Counted from the first letter of the stretch, positions 1 to 7,698 are shown. The stretch is 17,899 nt of DNA from JAHEYF01 sp045805185 (GCA_045805185.1 JBJMLS010000028.1:1-17899); one strand, 5' to 3'. Notes: generated by a model from the letters alone, not told the origin. Numbers and translations: made by a program.

Positions 1-2
1 AC

Positions 3-527
3 ATTATTGAACGTAACGGACAACGCATCAATCTTCTTATCGAAGATCTTTTGAACGCCACGCGCTTTGAAAGTATTAATTTCACCAATTTGTTTATTCA
101 TGAGCTCCTGAATGAAACTATTTCACACATTGAAGACAGGATCCAGCTCAAAAAAATAAAAATAGAAAAGAAAATTCATGATCACCTCGTTATCAATGGC
201 GATAAAAGCAAGTTGGTCATCGCCCTGCTGAATATACTGGTAAATGCCGTAGAAGCTATTGCTGAGAGAAAAGCGGGAAAACTTGAGATCACTACGCCTT
301 ATACAGACCGGGCAGCCAACATAACCATAACTGATAATGGGAAAGGCATCGCGCAACAGGATCTTCCAAAACTATTTGAACCTTTCTTTACCTCTAAAAA
401 AGGCGGTACCGGCTTGGGACTTGCAGCAACCTATACCATCATTGCAAGACACGATGGTGCGATCAAAGTGAAGAGCGAGCCGGATAAGGGTACCGCATTT
501 ACCATTACGCTTCCTTTGGTTCAGTGA
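3..527 (+). CDS. Sensor histidine kinase, C-terminal part (5' end outside window)
   Basis: The frame is open from the first bases of the window, so this is the 3' part of a longer gene; the TTG at 51 is not a believable start. The visible product begins in the second helix of a HisKA-type dimerisation domain (residues reading RINLLIEDLL) and continues into a full HATPase_c ATP-binding domain. The N box (NILVNAVEAI), G1 box (DNGKGI), F box (FEPFFTSK) and G2 box (GTGLGL) are all present, so the catalytic domain looks intact. The short spacing and the FFTSKKGGTGLGL form resemble NtrB/PAS-type kinases. The phospho-accepting histidine and sensor domain lie upstream and cannot be seen. No receiver domain follows; the TGA stop directly abuts the stop of the next gene on the other strand. 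The kinase identity is firm, the signal unknown. Confidence 0.93.
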   Translation: MIERNGQRINLLIEDLLNATRFESINFTNLFIHELLNETISHIEDRIQLKKIKIEKKIHDHLVINGDKSKLVIALLNILVNAVEAIAERKAGKLEITTPYTDRAANITITDNGKGIAQQDLPKLFEPFFTSKKGGTGLGLAATYTIIARHDGAIKVKSEPDKGTAFTITLPLVQ

Positions 528-1691
528 TCATTCCTTCTTTTCAATATTCTTATTATGGGTAGCTTCCTCCTCTTTCGATTCTTCCATTCCCGCATTCAGA
601 TCTGGCAGGCGTAACTTCCGCCATTCATACGTTTTCGGTAGTTCCGCCCCCATCAGGTAGCCCCAGGGCCTGAGGTCATCCACACGGTCAAAGATCACCT
701 TGAGGATAGCAACAACAGGTATTGCCAGGAACATCCCGATAACGCCGGCAAGCATTCCGCCGATAAAAACAGCCACAATGGAAACCAGCGCATTGATCTT
801 CACCTTTGAAGCTACTATTCGCGGAACAAGAAAATTATTATCGATAAGCTGAACTGTTATATTTACAACAACAACCCCGATCACGGAAGAAAGCTCACTT
901 GAATTGATCAGGGCAGCGATTATTGCTATTAGTCCCGCGCAAAGACTTCCGATATAAGGTACAAGATTCAATACTGCGCCAATAACACCCAGCAGTATTG
1001 CGTAGGGCACCCCAATTAACATAAAGCCTGTAGAAGTAAGGACGGCAACTATCCCCATTTCAATGAGGAGCCCAACAATATAATTCTGGATCACCTCTTT
1101 AATCTTAAGTACGATATCAACCATGTTGGAATGGTAATTTTTATGCACCAGCTTATGAAGGAACTTGATGAATAAGGTTCGGTAAAGTAGGATAAGAAAG
1201 GTGTAGATAGGAATGAGCACAACTGTTAAGAAAGTCTCAGAAAAGGAGGCAATGGTATCGCCCACCAATTGGTTCCCGCTTTTGAGCGAATCCTGGGCCG
1301 CCGACTGTATGTATCTTTCCATTTTTAAAGGGCTTATGTTGAATTTATGAGTTATCCAGGCTTTAATATGACCAATATGTATGTCGAGGTTATGCCGGAT
1401 CTTTGGAAGGTCATCCATAAAATCAGAAACATGCCAGGAAATAAACCAGATAACAGACCCTACAAATATGACAAAAGTTATAACAGCGATCAGCACTGCT
1501 ATTACATGTGGAAAATGAAGGCGCTTATTCAGAAAAGCAACCAGCGGGCGAAGCAGGATAGCGAAGAGCATTGCAAGGATAAGCGGCATGATCACCGAAT
1601 TGCCTATGTAAAGAATAAAAACTACAAGGCAAAGCATGAGTAAGATCAAGGCGAACCTTGCATAAAAAGGAATCGGCTGATTCAGTTCCAT
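528..1691 (-). CDS. AI-2E family transporter (PerM/YdiK/TqsA-like membrane protein)
   Basis: A 387-residue polytopic inner-membrane protein of the AI-2E/PerM (UPF0118) family. It has about eight hydrophobic helices: three near the N terminus (about residues 10-95), a large hydrophilic section (about 95-160), then helices up to about residue 345. Family hallmarks in the C-terminal half are the NLVPYIG segment, DNNFLVPRIV, and the glycine-rich GMLAGVIGMFLAIPV. The last 40 residues are charged (many E and K) and probably cytoplasmic. Members have been linked to autoinducer-2 export (TqsA) and, in other lineages, to Na+/H+ exchange, so the substrate cannot be assigned here. The ATG start at 1691 is followed at once by the typical hydrophobic N terminus. 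It lies 22 bp downstream of the YihY-type gene on the same strand and is probably co-transcribed with it. Confidence 0.9.
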   Translation of the reverse strand: MELNQPIPFYARFALILLMLCLVVFILYIGNSVIMPLILAMLFAILLRPLVAFLNKRLHFPHVIAVLIAVITFVIFVGSVIWFISWHVSDFMDDLPKIRHNLDIHIGHIKAWITHKFNISPLKMERYIQSAAQDSLKSGNQLVGDTIASFSETFLTVVLIPIYTFLILLYRTLFIKFLHKLVHKNYHSNMVDIVLKIKEVIQNYIVGLLIEMGIVAVLTSTGFMLIGVPYAILLGVIGAVLNLVPYIGSLCAGLIAIIAALINSSELSSVIGVVVVNITVQLIDNNFLVPRIVASKVKINALVSIVAVFIGGMLAGVIGMFLAIPVVAILKVIFDRVDDLRPWGYLMGAELPKTYEWRKLRLPDLNAGMEESKEEEATHNKNIEKKE

Positions 1692-1713
1692 TATTTTCAG
1701 GTTAGGTCGCTGA

Positions 1714-2682
1714 CTATTTTTCTTTCCGGGTTTCTTTTACCGGCTCTGTCGTTTTTTTGATCTCAGTATTTGATTCCTTTTGCACAGTACGCTGCTCAAC
1801 CCATACGGCATATTTATTTGGCTCGATGGCTCTCCCGTGAAACCGTACATGAACCTGTGTAAACTCAGCCCCGAAATACAGGATGATGGCGGAATAATAT
1901 ACCCAGAGAAGTATAACGATAATTGAACCTGCAGCACCGTAAGCGCTAACGTTTGAATTATGCATGAGCAGGTAACTGATCACGAACTTACCCAACAGGA
2001 AAAGCACCGCAGTAACAACCGCGCCTATCCATACGTCGCGCCAGTGAACCTTTGCATCCGGAAGTCCCTTAAAAATAAAGGCGAAAAGAGTTGCAATGAT
2101 CCCGAACATGACGAGATAATCCAGGTAATAAAGAACATGGATGACCTTGTCGGAAAAGAGGCGGTGCAAACTGTCGAAAAACGCATCCAGTACCGTATTC
2201 AGGATCAGGGAAACAAGCAAAATAAATCCGAGTACCAGCACCATTGAAAAAGACATGAGCCGGTTAATAACGATCTTCATGAATCCTTTTTTCGGGCTTG
2301 CTTTCAATCCCCAGATAGAATTGATCGAGTCCTGGATCTCGCCAAACATTCCGGTAGCGCCAAGGAGCAGGGTTACAAAACCTATTATTGTCGCAAGAAA
2401 ATTATCGTGATGGAGCGTTGTTTTCTTCAGGATATCCTGGATCTGTAATGCTGCATCAGGACCGACCATGTGTCCGATTTGCGCAACAATTTTTCCCTGC
2501 GCCGCTTCTCTCCCGAAAAAAATACTGCATAGCCCGATAATCACTATGAGAACAGACGGAAGAGAAAAAACCGTATAGTAAGCAAGGGCGGCGCTTAATT
2601 TTAGTACTTTATCCTTGCTGAATTCTTTAAAGGAATCCTTTAGAATGGCCCAGGCGTTTTTAAAAACAGTTTTTCTTGTCAT
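1714..2682 (-). CDS. YihY/virulence factor BrkB family membrane protein
   Basis: A 322-residue inner-membrane protein with about six transmembrane helices. Family signatures are the N-terminal LSAALAYYTVFSLPSVL, the central GATGMFGEIQDSINSIWGL, and the C-terminal YGAAGSIIVILLWVYYSAIILYFGAEFTQV region (residues roughly 245-280). The product ends in a charged Glu/Lys/Thr tail. The family was once misnamed ribonuclease BN; that activity belongs to a different protein, and the role here (perhaps envelope or transport related) is unknown. I place the start at the ATG whose A is base 2682. A TTG two codons upstream (2688) is also in frame but is a weaker choice. It is the first gene of a likely two-gene minus-strand unit with the AI-2E gene and is divergent from the DUF748-like gene. 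Confidence 0.9.
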   Translation of the reverse strand: MTRKTVFKNAWAILKDSFKEFSKDKVLKLSAALAYYTVFSLPSVLIVIIGLCSIFFGREAAQGKIVAQIGHMVGPDAALQIQDILKKTTLHHDNFLATIIGFVTLLLGATGMFGEIQDSINSIWGLKASPKKGFMKIVINRLMSFSMVLVLGFILLVSLILNTVLDAFFDSLHRLFSDKVIHVLYYLDYLVMFGIIATLFAFIFKGLPDAKVHWRDVWIGAVVTAVLFLLGKFVISYLLMHNSNVSAYGAAGSIIVILLWVYYSAIILYFGAEFTQVHVRFHGRAIEPNKYAVWVEQRTVQKESNTEIKKTTEPVKETRKEK

Positions 2683-2736
2683 TATCAATCAATTGAAGTC
2701 GCTTGCATTTACTCAAACGATGTTCCACTTTATGGC

Positions 2737-4068
2737 ATGAATTTTTTGAGCGGCAGCCTCAAATGCTTAACAATGGATAATAAACAAAAAGTTGCGACTG
2801 ATCATAATTCCGGCCAGGCCCGGCTGGATACGAATTACAAAAAACACAGGAGGAAGGTACGAAGAAGAGCTGTTTTAGGAAGCGTACTTGCCCTTCTTAT
2901 CCTGCTCAGACTTTTTCTCCCATATATTGTATTGAACTATGTGAATAAGAAGTTAGCGAACTTAAAGGAGTATTATGGCCATGTAGCTGATATAGATATC
3001 GCCCTGATCCGGGGCGCCTATGTTATCCATGATATTAAAATAGTCAAGACTGAAAAATCCGGGCAAAACACGGACACCATTCCTTTTTTTAAATCTCCCA
3101 CAATTGACCTCTCCGTTGAATGGGCCGCTATATTTAAAGGATCCGTTGTGGGTGAAATATATGTTGAAGATCCTGTTCTTAATTTCGTTAAGGGAAAACA
3201 CAAGGGAGAAGATGTAAAAGCCGATACAGCTGATTTCAGGAAGCTGATAAAGGACCTGATGCCGTTAACCGTGAACCATTTTGAAATAACTAACGGAGAG
3301 ATCCATTATATTGACAAATACGCAGCGCCGAAACTGGACATCTCACTAAAAAATATAGAAGCGGTGGCAACCAATCTTTCCAATGTTAACGACAGCGCCA
3401 AGCAATTGCCCGCTAACCTGAAGGCAAGCGGAAATGCATACGAAGGAAACTTCACCCTGAATGTGAACTTCGACGCGCTTAACGAAGTACCGACCTTTGA
3501 TCTCAACGCGGAGCTTACAACCGTAAATCTTGTCCAGCTAAATGATTTTCTGAGAGCTTATGGAAACTTTGATGTTGACCGCGGCCGCTTTGGCTTGTAT
3601 ACGGAATTTGCCGCAAAGGACGGATCCTACGGCGGCTATGTGAAGCCAATAATCAAAGACATGAAGGTTGTGAACTGGAAAGAAGACAAGGACAATATAC
3701 TCTGGGAATCCTTAATAGGAGCCGCCGCACAACTTTTAAAGAACCGCCAGGAAAAACAGGTGGCAACAAAAGTCCCGATTGAAGGAAACTTTGAAAAAGG
3801 AGGCAAGATTAACCTGTGGAGAGCGATCAGCTTTGTACTCCGGAATGCTTTCGTTCATGCCCTGAAGCCCACCATTGACGGATCCATCAACATTAATAAA
3901 CTGGACGACGATCAGAATAAAACAGTACTGGAGAAAATATTCAGCAAAACTGAAAAGAAAGTAGAAGAAAAAACCAGCGGAAAAAAAACTAAAAAAGAGG
4001 AACGGCAGGAAAAAAGAAAGGAACGCCGCGCTAAAAGAAGAGATGAGCGGCAGGAAAAAGGCAAATAA
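2737..4068 (+). CDS. AsmA/DUF748-like single-pass envelope protein
   Basis: A 443-residue protein with a basic N terminus (KKHRRKVRRR) followed by one hydrophobic helix (about residues 46-68, LGSVLALLILLRLFLPYIVL) and a long periplasmic-type beta-rich region. Features such as YVIHDIKIVK, FKSPTIDLSVEWAAIFKGSVVGEI, VEDPVLNFV and FEITNGEIHYID match the repeating beta strands of DUF748/AsmA-like proteins, which are now seen as bridge-like proteins in the envelope. The last ~45 residues are almost entirely charged (alternating E, K and R), an unusual tail that is probably disordered. An in-frame ATG at 2773 (MDNKQK) is an alternative start and would drop twelve residues that add nothing to the family pattern. 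There is no clear Shine-Dalgarno at either start. The family call is by pattern, not search. Confidence 0.78.
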   Translation: MNFLSGSLKCLTMDNKQKVATDHNSGQARLDTNYKKHRRKVRRRAVLGSVLALLILLRLFLPYIVLNYVNKKLANLKEYYGHVADIDIALIRGAYVIHDIKIVKTEKSGQNTDTIPFFKSPTIDLSVEWAAIFKGSVVGEIYVEDPVLNFVKGKHKGEDVKADTADFRKLIKDLMPLTVNHFEITNGEIHYIDKYAAPKLDISLKNIEAVATNLSNVNDSAKQLPANLKASGNAYEGNFTLNVNFDALNEVPTFDLNAELTTVNLVQLNDFLRAYGNFDVDRGRFGLYTEFAAKDGSYGGYVKPIIKDMKVVNWKEDKDNILWESLIGAAAQLLKNRQEKQVATKVPIEGNFEKGGKINLWRAISFVLRNAFVHALKPTIDGSININKLDDDQNKTVLEKIFSKTEKKVEEKTSGKKTKKEERQEKRKERRAKRRDERQEKGK

Positions 4069-4229
4069 ATACAAACACCGAAGAGATATAGTTCTCATGC
4101 TGAGCATTAATCTCCACAATAAAGCTGAAGCAATATGCAATTGAAGAGTCAACCTTATGAACGATACGTTCTTAATGCGCATAAATTCTTCGCGTTTAAC
4201 GGCACAGTATTTAACAATTAATACCTTGA

Positions 4230-4391
4230 ATGAGAAGATTACTTTACCTGATTGCGGTTGTCCTGGTAATAATATGGGGCGTCTGTTTCTTCATTTTCAG
4301 CATAGGATATTTAATACATATACTTCTGTTATTCGCGGTGGTTATCGTTATCATAAGGCTAATTGACGCCAGCCATCATCAACAAAAATAA
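4230..4391 (+). CDS. lmo0937-family (DUF5670-like) small membrane protein, copy 1
   Basis: A 53-residue protein starting MRRLLYLIAVVLVIIWGVCF. It has two hydrophobic segments (about residues 4-24 and 27-45) joined by a short Gly/Ser turn and ends in a short His/Gln-rich tail (ASHHQQK). The pattern (R/N)LLYxIAVxLxxxWxxxFFxxSxGxLIHILL matches the lmo0937 family of tiny membrane proteins; in Listeria the founding member belongs to the general stress (SigB) regulon. It is a paralogue of the gene 30 bp downstream, sharing the LLY.IAV core, the Trp, the FF pair and LIHILL. It is preceded by 161 bp of non-coding sequence in which I see only a small inverted repeat (GAACG/CGTTC, 4159-4171). The function of the family is unknown. 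Confidence 0.8.
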   Translation: MRRLLYLIAVVLVIIWGVCFFIFSIGYLIHILLLFAVVIVIIRLIDASHHQQK

Positions 4392-4421
4392 AAGGCCTTT
4401 CAAAACTAAAAAAAAATCAAC

Positions 4422-4577
4422 ATGAATAACCTACTCTACATTATTGCCGTAATACTGATCGTATCATGGGCAATCGGATTCTTTGCATACAGTGCAGGTG
4501 GTTTGATCCACATTTTACTTGTAATTGCACTGATAGCGATTATTTTGAGAATAATAAGAGGAAAAGACCCGGTATAA
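4422..4577 (+). CDS. lmo0937-family (DUF5670-like) small membrane protein, copy 2
   Basis: A 51-residue protein starting MNNLLYIIAVILIVSWAIGF, with two hydrophobic helices around a Tyr-Ser-Ala-Gly-Gly turn and a short basic C terminus (LRIIRGKDPV). It is the better match of the pair to the lmo0937 family: the turn and the GGLIHILLVIA stretch are typical. It follows copy 1 after 30 bp in the same direction, in an A-rich spacer without a classical ribosome binding site, as is usual in Bacteroidota. The TAA stop at 4575-4577 lies 3 bp from the stop of the convergent DUF421 gene. Stress-associated membrane function is inferred from the family only. Confidence 0.85.
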   Translation: MNNLLYIIAVILIVSWAIGFFAYSAGGLIHILLVIALIAIILRIIRGKDPV

Positions 4578-4580
4578 TAA

Positions 4581-5081
4581 TCATTTCTTAACTACACTTA
4601 TTTTTCCGCTGCGTTCAACATAGATGCGGTCAACATTATCCATTTGATCGTTATTGAGTTCCTCGCGCAAGCCCTCTTCCAGGTCTTTAAAAGTGATCAG
4701 GCACTTATTCATATTCCGGCGGATGAATTCTCCTTCCTTATAGATAAGTACCTGATCGCCTTTTACCAGTCTTCCGAATGCATCACTCTTTAAACTCACC
4801 CATGCGAAAGCCCTGTGCAGCATTGCGAGAAGCAATGCACTGCCGATAGTAGGGAAAAAGGGAGAAGCGCCCGTAATGACCCTGCTCAGTATCGCGCCAA
4901 GCAGGATACTCACCACATTATCAAAAGGTGAGCGCATGCCGAACGAGCGTCGTCCTGAAAAGCGAATGGCGACCAGCGCAAAAATAAATATCAGAATAGT
5001 TCTGATTCCCATTTGAAACATGCTGAGGTCTTTTCCCTCACCGATCCATTCTAAGAAAGTATTCATTCGGTTAGTTTTCAT
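4581..5081 (-). CDS. DUF421 domain-containing membrane protein (YetF/YcaP-like)
   Basis: A small inner-membrane protein of 166 residues from the chosen start (MKTNRMNTFLEW). It has about three transmembrane helices (roughly residues 22-42, 52-70 and 76-94), then a small cytoplasmic alpha/beta domain. DUF421 hallmarks are RFSGRRSFGMRSPFDNVVSILLGAILSR and the GDQVLIYKEGEF...NMNKCLITFKDLEEGLRE segment, ending in a V-D-R-I-Y-V-E-R-S-G-K-I-S-V-V strand. The frame stays open to an ATG at 5165, but those extra residues are not family-like; the ATG at 5081 follows a GGAGAA sequence, and an ATG at 5066 is also possible. YetF-type proteins are linked to spore or stress membranes in Bacillus; the biochemical role is unknown. 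Confidence 0.85.
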   Translation of the reverse strand: MKTNRMNTFLEWIGEGKDLSMFQMGIRTILIFIFALVAIRFSGRRSFGMRSPFDNVVSILLGAILSRVITGASPFFPTIGSALLLAMLHRAFAWVSLKSDAFGRLVKGDQVLIYKEGEFIRRNMNKCLITFKDLEEGLREELNNDQMDNVDRIYVERSGKISVVKK

Positions 5082-5253
5082 TTCTCCAGGTAAAATCATA
5101 CCAACGTAGAAGATCCTTAAGCAATTTACTACACACTGAATTTTTTTTTGAGGAGTTTTTTCCACGAATGTCTGCAGTTATTTACGTATTTATCAGCAAT
5201 TGCGCCATGGCATGTACTTTGTCTTTTTTCGCAATTAACCTAAAAACGATATT

Positions 5254-6111
5254 ATGATAACAAGAAGCTCAAGACGAGAGAACCCATCTCGCGAAAGAAG
5301 TACGCAACGACGTTCTTCAAGCCAGAATAACAACCGCAGTCGCTCACGTTATAACGACAATAACCGTTATAATGAAGACGATGACGAGAGCCGTTTCCGG
5401 AATGATTTTGATATGGAAGATGATTTTGACGATGATTTCGAAGCCGGCTACGGTGATGAAAGGGATGAGGATTACGATAGAAACTTCGGCGATAATTACA
5501 ACAGGGAAGATCGTAATGAGCAGGGATACGGGCAACGTGAATATGGGCAGCAGGGATACGGACAACGGGGATACGGACAGCGCGGATACGGCAGGTCCTC
5601 TTCACGCGGTAATAGCGGCGGAAGAAATGAAAGAGTAAACAGCTCCCGTGAAAGTTCAGGAGGTTATTCGCAACGCGAGGGCCGGACAGGATATTCTTCC
5701 CGCAATGAACGCGGAAATGTATATGGCCGGGGAAATGAGAACAATCGCGGATACGATCAGGATGAACGCTTTTCTTCTAATCGCGGAGAAAGCCGCTCTG
5801 AGGGCTCATCCAGGGAAAGAAGCGGACGCGGAAGCAATAGCGGAAATAAAACCGGCAGATCATCTTCGGGTAGTTCAGTGGGATCTTCGCGCAGCTCACG
5901 CTCAAAGAGCGCGTCGCAAAGGAAAAGCACACGCTCAACAGGATCTACCCGTCGCGATCGCACGAGTGATTCACAGAACAAAAATAGCTCCGGCTCACGC
6001 AGCACAACACGTACAACTACAGCGCGACGGGGTCGTCCTGCAAAGAGCGCATCCAAATCCAGCAGCAGTACATCCAGCTCAAAGCGCAGCAAGGCAACAG
6101 CAAAGAAATAA
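5254..6111 (+). CDS. Disordered Arg/Ser/Gly-rich protein with GYGQR repeat and AT-hook-like tail
   Basis: A 285-residue, strongly low-complexity protein with no globular domain, signal peptide or membrane segment. By region: a basic Arg/Ser/Asn head (1-42); an acidic Asp/Glu/Phe block (43-85, with FDMEDDFDDDFEAGYGDERDE); tandem GYGQ(R/Q) pentads (about 91-114); an Arg/Gly/Ser/Asn region (115-200); and a Ser/Arg/Lys/Thr tail ending KRSKATAKK. Residues 258-264 read RRGRPAK, the core of an AT-hook, and the tail resembles histone-H1-like bacterial proteins, so DNA or RNA binding is a reasonable inference, but it is not shown. Only 43 bp separate it from the ferritin-like gene downstream, suggesting co-expression. 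The single long frame opens at an ATG directly after an AT-rich leader. I cannot assign a named family. Confidence 0.75.
   Translation: MITRSSRRENPSRERSTQRRSSSQNNNRSRSRYNDNNRYNEDDDESRFRNDFDMEDDFDDDFEAGYGDERDEDYDRNFGDNYNREDRNEQGYGQREYGQQGYGQRGYGQRGYGRSSSRGNSGGRNERVNSSRESSGGYSQREGRTGYSSRNERGNVYGRGNENNRGYDQDERFSSNRGESRSEGSSRERSGRGSNSGNKTGRSSSGSSVGSSRSSRSKSASQRKSTRSTGSTRRDRTSDSQNKNSSGSRSTTRTTTARRGRPAKSASKSSSSTSSSKRSKATAKK
5524..5595 (+). repeat. 15-bp tandem repeat encoding GYGQR pentads
   Basis: Four 15-bp units starting at 5524, 5539, 5554 and 5569, plus a shortened fifth unit at 5584, encode GYGQR-EYGQQ-GYGQR-GYGQR-GYGR. Units three and four differ by only two bases (both at the third position of a codon), so the array is probably recently expanded and prone to length change. 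Tyr/Gly/Gln/Arg pentads like these are typical of proteins that phase-separate or bind RNA; this role is inferred only from composition. Confidence 0.85.
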
Positions 6112-6154
6112 AATCACAAATCAATAAATAAAAAACTCTTAACCCCAATACTAT

Positions 6155-6787
6155 ATGGCAAACAAAACACAAAACAACATTGTTTCTACAAACGGAAAAT
6201 CCCAGGCCGGAAAATCGCAGAACGGGACCGAAAAAAGTTCAAAGAGCGGAAGCGCCTCACAAAGCGTATCCTCGAAAAAAACACTCGAGGACCTGTTTGA
6301 AGAAGAATTAAAAGACATCTACAGCGCAGAAAAACAATTGGTAGAGGCTCTGCCGGACTTAGCAAAGGCGGCCCATAACGAAGAACTGGAAGAAGCATTT
6401 TCCAGGCACCTGGAGCAAACAAAAAAGCATGTAGAACGAATAGAGAAAATTTTTGACCGCTTACAGATCAATAAGGAAGAAGAGGAAAAATGTTATGCAA
6501 TGGAAGGACTCATTGAAGAAGGGCAAAGAATCATTCAGGATTTTGAAGAAGGACCAGTGCGGGATTCAGCGCTGATCATTGCTTCTCAAAAAGTTGAACA
6601 TTACGAAATAGCAGCATACGGATCTTTGTGCGAATTGGCTGATGTATTGGGCTATGATAAGATCTGTTCAATTCTCGACAGAACGCTTGAAGAGGAAGAA
6701 TCAACAGATGCACTGCTTACTGACATTGCGCAGGATGTTAACGATGAAGCTCATGCGATGAGTGAGGAAGAAGAAGAGGTGTATTGA
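6155..6787 (+). CDS. YciE/YciF-type ferritin-like protein (DUF892) with extended N-terminal tail
   Basis: A 210-residue protein. Residues about 43-200 are a four-helix ferritin-like domain of the YciE/YciF (DUF892) family: LEDLFEEELKDIYSAEKQL opens helix one; candidate metal ligands are the Glu residues near 50-59, E87/H92 in the second helix, E148/H149/E151 in KVEHYEIAAYGSL, and the Glu cluster at 179-182. Family members are stress-induced and bind a di-iron centre. The first ~42 residues are an extra Ser/Lys/Gln/Asn-rich, probably disordered tail that typical YciE/F proteins lack, reminiscent of the basic tails used by some Dps proteins to bind DNA (inference). The last residues are acidic (SEEEEEVY). 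It is the second gene of a likely pair with the disordered Arg/Ser-rich protein and ends just before a strong terminator hairpin. Confidence 0.92.
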   Translation: MANKTQNNIVSTNGKSQAGKSQNGTEKSSKSGSASQSVSSKKTLEDLFEEELKDIYSAEKQLVEALPDLAKAAHNEELEEAFSRHLEQTKKHVERIEKIFDRLQINKEEEEKCYAMEGLIEEGQRIIQDFEEGPVRDSALIIASQKVEHYEIAAYGSLCELADVLGYDKICSILDRTLEEEESTDALLTDIAQDVNDEAHAMSEEEEEVY

Positions 6788-6797
6788 GCTAATCAAC

Positions 6798-6836
6798 AAC
6801 AGCAGGTGATAACAGCCTGCTGTTTTGATTTTTTAT
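6798..6836 (+). terminator. Rho-independent terminator after the DUF892 gene
   Basis: A perfect 9-bp stem (AACAGCAGG at 6798-6806 with CCTGCTGTT at 6816-6824) around a 9-nt loop is followed by a T-rich run (TTGATTTTTTA). It begins 11 bp after the TGA stop of the ferritin-like gene and separates that unit from the mla operon downstream. Confidence 0.85.
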
Positions 6837-6905
6837 CGTTTCTTATATTATTTCGAAACCGGGGAACCGGTTGAAATAGACCAAAAGCGCCATACGAATT
6901 ACATT

Positions 6906-7694
6906 ATGCTTACCAACAGAACTTCAGGAAATCAGTCCCCATCCCTGGTAAGATCACTTTTCCTGGAGACAGGAGCTATCACAAAATTTTCATTCCGTTT
7001 TTTATGGGAGGCGCTTGTCCCTCCTTATGAATTCAGGGAAATATTAAGGCAATGTTACCTTATCGGCTGCAGATCGCTGCCGCTTGTTGGCATTACCGGT
7101 CTCATTATGGGCCTCGTGCTTACGCTGCAATCCCGGCCCACACTTGCCGAATTTGGCGCAGAAGCATGGCTACCGGCTATGGTTGGCGTTTCCGTTGTAC
7201 GAGAGATAGGCCCGGTGATCACCGCATTGATCAGCGCAGGGAAAATAGGATCCGGGATCGGGGCCGAACTGGCATCCATGCGTGTAACCGAACAGATCGA
7301 TGCAATGGAAGTGGCGGGAAATAATCCTTTCAATTACATTGTGGTCACACGGGTGATCGCAACTACCTGCATGATCCCTTTGCTTACCATATTTTCGGAT
7401 TCACTTGCTCTTTATGGCTCTTACCTTGGGGTGAATATCGGCGGAGATGTAAGCTTCACCCTCTTCTTCTCGCAGGTTTTTCAGAAGCTGGTCTTTTCGG
7501 ATGTGTTCCCTGCCTTTATAAAAACTTTTTTCTTTGGCTTCACTATTGGCATCATCGGTTGCTACAAGGGCTATTATTCCGATAAGGGAACCGAGGGCGT
7601 GGGATTATCGGCCAACTGGGCCGTTGTGTTTTCCTCCTTACTTATTTTTATCATCGATATGATGGCCGTACAAATCACTAATTTAATCCTGTAA
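6906..7694 (+). CDS. mlaE: MlaE-type ABC transporter permease
   Basis: A 262-residue inner-membrane permease of the MlaE/YrbE family, which works with an MlaF ATPase and an MlaD MCE protein to move phospholipids between inner and outer membrane. It has five or six hydrophobic helices. Hallmarks are the LPLVGITGLIMGLVLTLQ helix, VREIGPVITALISAGKIGSGIGAELASMRVTEQIDAMEV (the coupling region conserved in MlaE) and the C-terminal FFGFTIGIIGCYKGY. I chose the ATG at 6906. The frame runs upstream to a TTG inside the preceding terminator's T-run, which cannot be the true start. The stop lies 4 bp before the proposed start of mlaF, so this is the first gene of an mlaEFD operon. Confidence 0.93.
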   Translation: MLTNRTSGNQSPSLVRSLFLETGAITKFSFRFLWEALVPPYEFREILRQCYLIGCRSLPLVGITGLIMGLVLTLQSRPTLAEFGAEAWLPAMVGVSVVREIGPVITALISAGKIGSGIGAELASMRVTEQIDAMEVAGNNPFNYIVVTRVIATTCMIPLLTIFSDSLALYGSYLGVNIGGDVSFTLFFSQVFQKLVFSDVFPAFIKTFFFGFTIGIIGCYKGYYSDKGTEGVGLSANWAVVFSSLLIFIIDMMAVQITNLIL

Positions 7695-7698
7695 TCGC

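Noticed and set aside
4157..4366. 69-residue frame overlapping the first lmo0937-like gene
   Set aside because: No hydrophobic pattern or family resemblance; the overlapping frame at 4230 encodes a recognisable small membrane protein.
5215..5248. Promoter-like elements before the Arg/Ser-rich gene (TACTTTG at 5215, and TTTG with 19-bp spacing to TAAAAACG at 5241)
   Set aside because: The first is one base short of TAnnTTTG with no good -33 box; the second would place the start of transcription on the ATG itself. Neither is strong enough to call.
5344..6092. Long frames on both strands within the Arg/Ser-rich gene
   Set aside because: Low-complexity codons (Arg, Ser, Asp) keep several frames open; only the 5254 frame has a sensible leader and an end just before the next gene.
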